Part shown: positions 58,034 through 64,000 of the stretch, in pieces
How the letters are laid out: each line of letters begins with the position of its first letter
How positions within the stretch are numbered: the stretch's first letter is position 1
NCBI GenBank assembly: GCA_900539225.1
Contig: UQBO01000001.1
Coordinates: 197,644 to 261,643 of the forward strand
DNA length: 64,000 bases
Reading direction: 5' to 3'
From: an uncultured Eubacteriales bacterium
Lineage (GTDB): Bacteria > Bacillota > Clostridia > Tissierellales > Peptoniphilaceae
Position numbers and translations under genes: made by a program
Notes under the pieces: generated by a model
Told to the model about the DNA's origin: nothing
What the model saw: only the letters and a program-made list of their open reading frames with translations
Databases searched by the model: none

Positions 58034-59794
58034 ATGAAGTGGGATTTATCAGCATACTATAAATCATTTACAGATCCTAAATACAAAGAAGACTATGACA
58101 ATATATTAAAAGAAGTAAAAGATTTAAAAGCATTTATCACAGATAACTTTGACGACAAGAAAAAAGTTTTACTTCAATATGTAGACAAAGCCAACCTTAT
58201 AGAAAACTATGCTGTAAGACTATATGCTTACGTTTCACTAAACTTAAGTGAAAACGTTAACAATAAAGAAGCACTTACAGAAAAATCAAAGCTTATAGCT
58301 ATGGGTAGAGAGTTTACTGAGCTAAATGTTGTCTACACAAAATTTTTAAAGAGCATCTACGACATCAATAAAATAATTGATGAAGATGATACTCTTAAAG
58401 AATATAGATTTATTTTAAATGAAGGCTGTGAACAAGCTAAACACTCATTAAGTGATGACGTAGAGATAGCTGTTGCTCGTATAAAAGAAACAGGTTCATA
58501 CGAGTGGAACAGACTACACTCTAATTTAACAAGTAAAGTAACTAGCAAAGTGGAATTCCCAAATGGAGAAGTAAAAGAAATAAATCTACCAGCTATAAGA
58601 AACTTACAATATGAAGACGATAAAGAGCTTAGAAAAAAGAGTTTTGTAGCTGAGGAAGAATGCTACGACAAGATCAGAGATTCTGTAGCAATGTCACTTA
58701 GCTCAATCAAAGGCGAAGTTATTAATGAGTGTGAGTTAAGAGGATACAAAAGTCCACTTGAAAAAACACTTATCGATTCAAGATTTGATAAAGAGATACT
58801 TGATGCAATGTGGTCATCAGTTAGAAAGTATTTACCAGATTTTGTTAAGTACTTCAATAGAAAAGCAAAATTACTTGGCTATGATAAGCTTCCTTACTAC
58901 GAAACATTCGCGCCAGTAGGCAAGGGAAGTATCACTTATACATTTGATGAAGCAAAAGACTTTGTTATTAAGCAATACTACTCTTTCTCAGATAAATTAG
59001 GTGACTTTGCTAAACATGCATTTGAAAACAATTGGCTAGATACAGAGCCTAGAGAAGGAAAAGTAGGCGGCGCATTTTGTTCAAGCTGCTCAGCTATAAA
59101 AGAATCAAGAGTTTTAGCAAACTTTGGTGGCACTTTTGATTCAATGATAACCTTTGCTCATGAACTAGGTCACGCTTATCATGGAAGAGTTATCTTCCAA
59201 GAAAAGCCTATCAATCAAGACTACACTATGCCTATAGCAGAGACAGCATCGATATTTGCTGAGACAATAACATATAATGCAGCACTTAAAGATGCTAAGA
59301 ATGATGACGAAAAGATATTTATACTTGAAAATATTATTTCAGGAGCAGCACAAACAGTTGTTGATATCTACTCCAGATTTTTATTTGAAGATGAAGTATT
59401 TAGAAGAAGAAAAGATGGCGCACTTGATGCAGATGACTTTGATGAAATCATGATGAACGCCCAAAAAGAAGCTTTCAAAGACGGCCTAGATCCAGAAAAG
59501 CTTAACAAGGGCATGTGGATATGCAAGTCTCACTACTACAGTAGCGGCCTTGGTTATTATAACTTCCCATATTGCTTCGGACTATTATTCGCAAGAGGCC
59601 TATACAGCATATATAAGAATGAAGGAGATGCCTTCATAGAAAAATATGACACACTTCTAAGAAACACAGGCAAGATGAGCATTAAAGATTGCTGTAAATC
59701 AGTTGGCATAGACGTTACTAAAGAAGAATTCTTTGACGCATCACTAGAAACTATAAAAGCAGAAATAGATGATTTCTTAAAATTAACTGAATAA
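58034..59794 (+). CDS. pepF: Oligoendopeptidase F
   Basis: This 586-residue M3B zinc metallopeptidase degrades short peptides in the cytoplasm. The zinc site HELGH is at residues 376-380, with the third ligand expected in the ETASIFAE region about 25 residues on. No signal peptide is present. A perfect AGGAGG lies before the ATG, but I see no clear promoter between the atp terminator and the gene, so it may depend on readthrough. Confidence 0.95.
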   Translation: MKWDLSAYYKSFTDPKYKEDYDNILKEVKDLKAFITDNFDDKKKVLLQYVDKANLIENYAVRLYAYVSLNLSENVNNKEALTEKSKLIAMGREFTELNVVYTKFLKSIYDINKIIDEDDTLKEYRFILNEGCEQAKHSLSDDVEIAVARIKETGSYEWNRLHSNLTSKVTSKVEFPNGEVKEINLPAIRNLQYEDDKELRKKSFVAEEECYDKIRDSVAMSLSSIKGEVINECELRGYKSPLEKTLIDSRFDKEILDAMWSSVRKYLPDFVKYFNRKAKLLGYDKLPYYETFAPVGKGSITYTFDEAKDFVIKQYYSFSDKLGDFAKHAFENNWLDTEPREGKVGGAFCSSCSAIKESRVLANFGGTFDSMITFAHELGHAYHGRVIFQEKPINQDYTMPIAETASIFAETITYNAALKDAKNDDEKIFILENIISGAAQTVVDIYSRFLFEDEVFRRRKDGALDADDFDEIMMNAQKEAFKDGLDPEKLNKGMWICKSHYYSSGLGYYNFPYCFGLLFARGLYSIYKNEGDAFIEKYDTLLRNTGKMSIKDCCKSVGIDVTKEEFFDASLETIKAEIDDFLKLTE

Positions 59795-59815
59795 AATTAT
59801 TAAATTATATTTATT

Positions 59816-59851
59816 AACCTCTCTTCTAATTAAAGTAGGGAGGTTTTTTTA
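59816..59851 (+). terminator. Terminator after pepF
   Basis: AACCTC (59816-59821) and GAGGTT (59840-59845) close an interrupted stem, followed by a T run. Confidence 0.75.
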
Positions 59852-59860
59852 TAAAATATA

Positions 59861-59889
59861 TTGACATTTGTTATACTGTGTAGTACAAT
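59861..59889 (+). promoter_or_regulatory. Near-consensus promoter of the PadR-HAAS operon
   Basis: TTGACA at 59861-59866 and TACAAT at 59884-59889 have a 17-base spacer. The strength suggests that a repressor controls it, most likely the PadR protein encoded next. Confidence 0.85.
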
Positions 59890-59913
59890 GTATATAGATA
59901 AGCAATGTATATA
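59886..59913 (+). repeat. Direct repeats, candidate PadR operator
   Basis: CAATGTATATA occurs at 59886-59896 and again at 59903-59913, 17 bases apart. The first overlaps the -10 box. TATACTGT (59872-59879) and ACAATGTATA (59885-59894) also form an imperfect inverted repeat across the promoter. Autoregulation by PadR is inferred. Confidence 0.55.
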
Positions 59914-59930
59914 TGAAAGGAGTATAACAA

Positions 59931-60260
59931 ATGAATACTGATTGGATTTCTCAAATAAAAAGAGGGACTTTGGAGTACGCAGTATTACTTCTAATAAATA
60001 ATAATGATAGGTATGGTTACGAAATAATACAAATACTGAATAAATACACAATGCTCAATACTAACGAGAGTACGATTTATCCTTTACTAAGAAGACTATT
60101 AAAAAATGCTTATCTTGAATCGTATTGGCAAAACATAGAAGAAGGTACACCACCAAGAAAATACTATAGAATAACAAAATCTGGAACTTTATATTTGGAC
60201 AAACTTAAGTGTGACTGGTGTAAACTTATTGAGAATATTAACGATATAGAAAAGGAGTGA
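59931..60260 (+). CDS. PadR family transcriptional regulator
   Basis: This 109-residue winged-helix protein matches the short PadR subfamily s1: IKRGTLEYAVLLLI, YGYEIIQILNKY, STIYPLLRRLLKNAYLES and the wing PPRKYYRITKSG. These regulators usually repress their own operon and adjacent membrane genes. GAAAGGAG precedes the ATG. The HAAS-domain gene follows seven bases after its stop. Confidence 0.93.
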   Translation: MNTDWISQIKRGTLEYAVLLLINNNDRYGYEIIQILNKYTMLNTNESTIYPLLRRLLKNAYLESYWQNIEEGTPPRKYYRITKSGTLYLDKLKCDWCKLIENINDIEKE

Positions 60261-60267
60261 TACTAAT

Positions 60268-60852
60268 ATGCAAGATGTAAAAATAAGTAATGATTTAGAA
60301 AAATATTTAACTCATGTTGATAGATACTTAAAGTATTTACCTATAAGTGAGAAAACTGATATTTTATCTGAGTTAAAAAGTTCATTTTATGAAAGGTTAA
60401 TCTCTGGTCAATCAAGTGAAGAGATTATTGCTAAAATGCCTACAGCAAAAGATTTAGCTGGTAATTATATTGATGATGCTTTCGTTAAAACTAATAAATT
60501 ATCTTTTAAAACATTATGTAAATATATATTATTTTTTTCATATTCTTCATTAATTTGGCTAGCTATTATACCAACGCTTTTCACACTAGCTATTGGCTTG
60601 TTCTTATCGGGAATTCTTTGTTTTGTAGCTGGTATAATGGGATTATTAAAAGGATTTATTAATATATCTTTTTTAGATAAGATTAAATTTATTTTTGTTT
60701 ATTATGAATTGAAAGGAATATCTGCTTTAATTGTTGGTATTTTATTTGCAATTATTTTTGCTATATTAGGAATATTAACTTGGAGAGGAACATTAGCCAT
60801 AATAAGATATTTACAAAATAAAAAGCTTAGCATTTATAATAAAAGTATATAA
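60268..60852 (+). CDS. HAAS/DUF1700-type membrane protein
   Basis: This 194-residue protein has an N-terminal soluble helical domain (about 1-70; YLKYLPISEKTDILSELKSSF, then EEIIAKMPTAKDLAGNYI) that matches the HAAS/DUF1700 signalling domain. Several membrane helices follow (about 90-185). PadR-HAAS pairs are common in Firmicutes and are thought to sense envelope or drug stress. AAAGGAG precedes the ATG. Confidence 0.82.
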   Translation: MQDVKISNDLEKYLTHVDRYLKYLPISEKTDILSELKSSFYERLISGQSSEEIIAKMPTAKDLAGNYIDDAFVKTNKLSFKTLCKYILFFSYSSLIWLAIIPTLFTLAIGLFLSGILCFVAGIMGLLKGFINISFLDKIKFIFVYYELKGISALIVGILFAIIFAILGILTWRGTLAIIRYLQNKKLSIYNKSI

Positions 60853-60875
60853 ATTATAATTTAATATTAACAAGA

Positions 60876-60910
60876 AAAAGTGTATTAATTTTATACACTT
60901 TTGTTTTTTT
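60876..60910 (+). terminator. Terminator after the PadR-HAAS operon
   Basis: AAAAGTGTAT (60876-60885) and ATACACTTTT (60893-60902) form a 10-bp stem, followed by GTTTTTTT. Confidence 0.9.
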
Positions 60911-60961
60911 ACAAAAAGTTTACATCATTTATACTTATTTTTAACATATTAGAACTATAAT
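60908..60961 (+). promoter_or_regulatory. PHO-box-like repeats and -10 box of phoA
   Basis: TTTACA at 60908-60913 and 60919-60924, a weak TATACT at 60930-60935, and TTAACA at 60941-60946 lie in 11-base phase. They are followed by TATAAT at 60956-60961. This matches the TTHACA direct repeats bound by PhoP in Bacillus. The first copy overlaps the preceding terminator tail. No phoPR genes are in the window. Confidence 0.65.
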
Positions 60962-60986
60962 CAATACAAAGAAAGGGGAGAATTTT

Positions 60987-62474
60987 ATGAAAAAAAATTT
61001 TAAATTCTTTGTATTAGTTTTAGTACTAGCTATATTCTTATCTAGTTTTTCATTTTTAAGCGAAACAAGCTATGCTGAAAGCAAAAATGCCAAAAAGGCT
61101 AAGTATGTCTTCTTGTTTATAGGCGATGGTATGGGAGCCGCTCAAGTTAACGCTGCTCAAATCTACACTGGAAACAAGGATAAAGTAGAGATAAAACCAT
61201 TAGAGTTTTATAAGTTCCCAACAGTTGGCCTTGTTAACACTGAAGACTCTACAAGCTTCTGCCCAGACTCAGCTTCAACTGCAACAGCTATCAGCTCAGG
61301 AACTAAGACTCATTCAGGCGTTATAGGTAAGACAAGTGATCTTCAAAAGAACGTTACTACTGTTGCTGAAAAGATGAAAGCTCAAGGCAAAAAGATAGGT
61401 ATTATATCAACTGTTACATTAAATCACGCAACACCAGCAGCTTTCTATGCTAACGTTACATCTAGAAAACAATACTACGAAATAGGTAAACAAATGGCAG
61501 CAAGTGGCTTTGACTACTTCGCAGGTGGTTCACTAGAACACAGAACTGGTGACGATAAGGACAAAAAAGAAAAAGATCTTTATGATATTTTAAGAGCCAA
61601 TGGCTACACAGTAACTGAAACTAAAAAGGACTTTGAAAAGATTAACAAAAATACTGGTAAGGTATTTGCTGTTACTGAAAGAATACAAGATTCTGGATCT
61701 ATGCCATATACACTTGATCAAAAGAAGGGTGATATGACTTTAAGAGATACAGTTAGAAAAGCTATCGAAGTACTAGACAATGAAAAGGGCTTCTTCATCA
61801 TGGCTGAAGCTGGAAAAGTTGACTGGGCTTGCCATGCTAACGATGCTTTCTCATCTATACATGAAGTGCTTGCACTTGACGATGCAGTTCAAGAAGCTAT
61901 AGAATTTTATAAAAAACATCCAGATGAAACACTAATCCTTGTTACTGCTGACCATGAAACAGGCGGACTAAGCCTTGGCTATCAAGGAACAGGATACGAC
62001 ACACACTTTGAAATATTTGACAAGCAAAAATTAAGCTATGTTGAATTCGATAAGAAATTTGAAGAATTAAAGAAAAACAACAAGAATCTTAAGTTTGAGG
62101 ATGCACTAAAATTAGTAAAGGAATCTTTTGGACTAATAGTTAAGGATAAAAACACTAAGAAAGAAGATGAATTATTCGTATTAAATGATTATGAACTTGG
62201 CAAATTAAAAGCAGCTTTTGCTGAATCAATGAAAGATAAAGATAAGAGAACTAAATCTATAGAAACAAACCTTTTATATGGCGGATATGATCCATTTAGC
62301 GCTACACTAACTCATATAATTGACAATAAAGCTGGTATAGGCTGGTCAACATTTGCTCATACAGCAGTTCCAGTACCTATATATGCACTAGGCGCAACAG
62401 CTGAACTATATGAAGGAACTTATCACGATAGTGAAATCTATAGTAAACTTATGGAATCTTTAGGAGCAAAATAA
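60987..62474 (+). CDS. phoA: Alkaline phosphatase
   Basis: This 495-residue secreted enzyme has a signal peptide of about 30 residues (cleavage after SYA30). The metal-site GDGMG lies at 46-50, the nucleophile is S95 in CPDSASTA, and TADHETGG supplies further zinc ligands. It releases phosphate from organic monoesters outside the cell. A C-terminal insertion around residues 350-420 is Lys-rich. GAAAGGGGAG precedes the ATG. The PHO-box-like repeats upstream imply induction by phosphate starvation. Confidence 0.95.
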   Translation: MKKNFKFFVLVLVLAIFLSSFSFLSETSYAESKNAKKAKYVFLFIGDGMGAAQVNAAQIYTGNKDKVEIKPLEFYKFPTVGLVNTEDSTSFCPDSASTATAISSGTKTHSGVIGKTSDLQKNVTTVAEKMKAQGKKIGIISTVTLNHATPAAFYANVTSRKQYYEIGKQMAASGFDYFAGGSLEHRTGDDKDKKEKDLYDILRANGYTVTETKKDFEKINKNTGKVFAVTERIQDSGSMPYTLDQKKGDMTLRDTVRKAIEVLDNEKGFFIMAEAGKVDWACHANDAFSSIHEVLALDDAVQEAIEFYKKHPDETLILVTADHETGGLSLGYQGTGYDTHFEIFDKQKLSYVEFDKKFEELKKNNKNLKFEDALKLVKESFGLIVKDKNTKKEDELFVLNDYELGKLKAAFAESMKDKDKRTKSIETNLLYGGYDPFSATLTHIIDNKAGIGWSTFAHTAVPVPIYALGATAELYEGTYHDSEIYSKLMESLGAK

Positions 62475-62509
62475 AAAATTTCATTAAAATAAAATTAGCT
62501 TACAGATGA

Positions 62510-62538
62510 AAACAGGGAGCCGAAGCCCCCTGTTTTTT
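62510..62538. terminator. Bidirectional terminator between phoA and tyrS
   Basis: AAACAGGG (62510-62517) and CCCTGTTT (62528-62535) pair, with inner GC pairs and a CGAA loop. T runs follow on the plus strand, and TTTT on the minus strand, so it can serve both convergent genes. Confidence 0.88.
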
Positions 62539-62551
62539 ATATTGATATTAA

Positions 62552-63772
62552 CTAATATATAACTTTATGAAATACTTTTTTACCTTTTTTAATCAATAGC
62601 TCTCCATCTTTAAAATCATCAAGCGTAATTACTTTAGATGCATCGCTTTCTTTTTCACCATTAAGAAGTATACCGCCTTGTGAAATAAGTTGTCTTGCTT
62701 CTGAGTTTGATTTAGTTAAATTTAGTTCTTTTAGTAAGTTAAGTAAACCAATACCATCTTCAAATAGCTTTTTATCCATAGTTGTACTTGGAATGTTTTC
62801 CGAATCAGCATTGCCACTGAATAGGGCACGGCTTGCTTCTAAAGCTTTGTCAGCATCTTCTTTGCTATGAACATCCTTAGTGATTTCATAAGCAAGTATT
62901 TCTTTTGCTTTGTTAATTTCGTTGTCTTTAAGCTTTGCTAATTCGTTTATTTCTTCCATAGGAAGCATTGTTAGAAGCTTTAAGAATTTTATAACGTCTC
63001 TGTCATCAACATTTCTAAAGTATTGGAAAAGTTCATAAGGAGTAGTTTTTTCTCTGTCAAGCCAAACAGCGCCTGAAACAGTTTTACCCATCTTAACGCC
63101 ATCAGCATTTGTTAATAGCTTAAGAGTCATAACGTATGCTTGTTTACCTTCAAGTTTGTTTATTAGCTCAGTTCCTTCAAGCATGTTAGCCCATTGGTCT
63201 GATCCACCAACTTGAAGAACGCAGCCATATTTTCTATATAGCTCTAAGAAATCATAAGCTTGCATTAACATGTAACCCATTTCAAAGAATGTTAGTCCAG
63301 AAGAAATTCTGTTCTTATAGCAATCATAAGCAAGCATCTTAGAAACGTTGAAGTTAACGCCTATAGTTCTCATAAAATCAAGGTACTTTACATCGCGAAG
63401 CCACTCTTTATTGTCAACGTGCAATGCCTTGCCATTAGAAAAATCAATAAATCTTGATAATTGCTCAACAAAGATTCTAGCATTTTCGTTAATAGTTTCT
63501 TCAGTAAGAAGCTTTCTCATATCTTGCTTGCCAGATGGATCACCAATCATAGTTGTTGCTCCACCAGTTAAGCAGATAGCTCTATGTCCAGCTGCTTGCA
63601 AGTGCTTCATAACCATAAGCGTAATGTAGTGACCTATAGTTAATGAGTTTGCTGTTGCATCATAACCAGTGTAGAATGTAATTTTTTCATTATTTAATAA
63701 ATTTCTTAGTTCATCTTCATAATTGCAGTTATCTATGTAACCTCTTTCTTTTAACACGTCAAAAACGTTCAT
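62552..63772 (-). CDS. tyrS: Tyrosyl-tRNA synthetase
   Basis: This 406-residue class I synthetase has the HIGH variant TIGH at 45-48, the tyrosine pocket (YTGYDAT, QVGGSDQW), and KMGKT at 227-231 in place of KMSKS. It ends with an S4 RNA-binding domain (about 340-406). KMGKT/S is the form seen in the TyrS class with TIGH and is functional. GGAGTGA precedes the ATG. A promoter lies only about 30 bases upstream on the same strand, and the short leader has no T-box, unlike many Firmicute tyrS genes. Confidence 0.97.
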   Translation of the reverse strand: MNVFDVLKERGYIDNCNYEDELRNLLNNEKITFYTGYDATANSLTIGHYITLMVMKHLQAAGHRAICLTGGATTMIGDPSGKQDMRKLLTEETINENARIFVEQLSRFIDFSNGKALHVDNKEWLRDVKYLDFMRTIGVNFNVSKMLAYDCYKNRISSGLTFFEMGYMLMQAYDFLELYRKYGCVLQVGGSDQWANMLEGTELINKLEGKQAYVMTLKLLTNADGVKMGKTVSGAVWLDREKTTPYELFQYFRNVDDRDVIKFLKLLTMLPMEEINELAKLKDNEINKAKEILAYEITKDVHSKEDADKALEASRALFSGNADSENIPSTTMDKKLFEDGIGLLNLLKELNLTKSNSEARQLISQGGILLNGEKESDASKVITLDDFKDGELLIKKGKKVFHKVIY

Positions 63773-63797
63773 AAAATCACTCCTTTAAACTGCCTTG

Positions 63798-63827
63798 ATT
63801 ATAACATATTTCTAAATAATTTGTCAA
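63798..63827 (-). promoter_or_regulatory. Promoter of tyrS
   Basis: On the minus strand TTGACA (63822-63827 as TGTCAA) and TATAAT (63798-63803 as ATTATA) are separated by 18 bases, with an extended -10 TGT. Confidence 0.85.
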
Positions 63828-63844
63828 TCTATAAGCATGAATAA

Positions 63845-63985
63845 ATATCCCCCGGCCTAGCCGGGGGTTTTTCTCATGCGGCCCAAAGGGCCTGTATTAC
63901 TAGCCACGCCTCAAGGACGTTGGTTAATCTGTCACTTGCAAATTATACTAGCTACCCTTTAAAAGGGTCTATTGTATCAAATGTC
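63845..63985 (-). ncRNA. Candidate structured RNA of unknown class
   Basis: This stretch is GC-rich against an AT-rich genome and folds into consecutive hairpins: ACCCTTT/AAAGGGT (63954-63968), CCACG/CGTGG-type with bulges (63904-63923), GGCCC/GGGCC (63880-63892), then the terminator-like stem at 63849-63867. A possible minus-strand extended -10 (TGATACAAT) lies near 63970-63980. It is upstream of the tyrS promoter and so not a tyrS leader. It does not look like a T-box, tRNA, 4.5S RNA or tmRNA. It may extend beyond the window. Strand is inferred from the hairpin order. Confidence 0.45.
63849..63872. terminator. GC-rich hairpin with T5 on the plus strand
   Basis: CCCCCGGC (63849-63856) and GCCGGGGG (63860-63867) form an 8-bp all-GC stem, followed by TTTTT on the plus strand and by ATATTTATT on the minus strand. 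No plus-strand gene ends here. It most likely terminates the structured RNA to its right, on the minus strand. Confidence 0.65.
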
Positions 63986-64000
63986 AGCTGTTCACTAAGC

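Noticed and set aside
59886..59913. CRISPR-like repeat
   Set aside because: Only two 11-base copies with a 6-base gap inside a promoter; this is an operator-like repeat.
63348..63629. Plus-strand open frame opposite tyrS
   Set aside because: Shadow of a full-length tyrS with canonical motifs; no promoter or ribosome site.
63773..63870. T-box or attenuator controlling tyrS
   Set aside because: The tyrS promoter at 63798-63827 is nearer the gene than the GC-rich hairpin, and the remaining leader is about 30 bases with no T-box motif.

Overview
The window is 64 kb of AT-rich chromosomal DNA with dense, mostly plus-strand operons, strong Shine-Dalgarno sites and frequent start/stop overlaps. 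The gene content (Rex, NfnAB-type transhydrogenase, Na+-type F-ATP synthase, BrnQ, no respiratory genes, efp-CD1247-asp23-nusB-xseAB-ispA block, rpmE-DUF1385-prmC-prfA block) points to a low-GC anaerobic Firmicute. A Tissierellia/Peptoniphilaceae-like organism is my best guess, by inference only. I see no insertion sequence, prophage, CRISPR array, rRNA or tRNA gene. No gene-free gap exceeds 300 bases.

Layout. 1-3516: a candidate preQ1 riboswitch and the queuosine-precursor transporter queT, then mltG and the tRNA wobble-uridine genes trmR and trhP. 3509-10025: a compact type IV pilus/type II secretion-like operon (ATPase, platform protein, prepilin, prepilin peptidase, two unassigned membrane proteins, four prepilin-like proteins). 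One prepilin gene carries an apparent frame break at an A7 run. 10071-14395: efp, an acidic CD1247-type protein, asp23-like, nusB, xseA, xseB, ispA. 14406-15794: an S41 peptidase gene split by a frame break at a T6 run. 15853-20181: rpmE, DUF1385, prmC, prfA, uracil permease. 20174-26529: sirtuin, HI0933-type flavoprotein, a homoserine-dehydrogenase-like protein, and an IleRS of the eukaryote-like class with GIHH in place of HIGH.

26614-28071 (minus): a HerA-like ATPase. 28187-32572: foldase-type PPIase, RelA/SpoT-domain protein, Cys/His-rich DUF1292 protein, TIGR01212 radical SAM protein, small P-loop protein and a conserved hypothetical. 32609-35910 (minus): ABC-F ATPase with fetA and fetB. 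36029-40540: lipoprotein, rex, ABC exporter, 8-oxoguanine glycosylase. 40616-42603: CIRCE-controlled groES-groEL. 42849-51105: brnQ, DUF2812-like protein, nfnA-nfnB, and a MacB-type ABC transporter with a long extracellular coiled coil. 51115-57986: a complete F-ATP synthase operon whose c subunit has a Na+-binding signature. 58034-62474: pepF, a PadR-HAAS pair, and phoA behind phased PHO-box-like repeats. 62552-63772 (minus): tyrS. 63845-64000: GC-rich DNA with several consecutive hairpins, probably a structured RNA.

Most of the window is housekeeping. I found no clear undescribed multigene system. The points most worth following are the GIHH IleRS, the two homopolymer frame breaks, the divergent pilus machine, and the unassigned structured RNA at the right edge.
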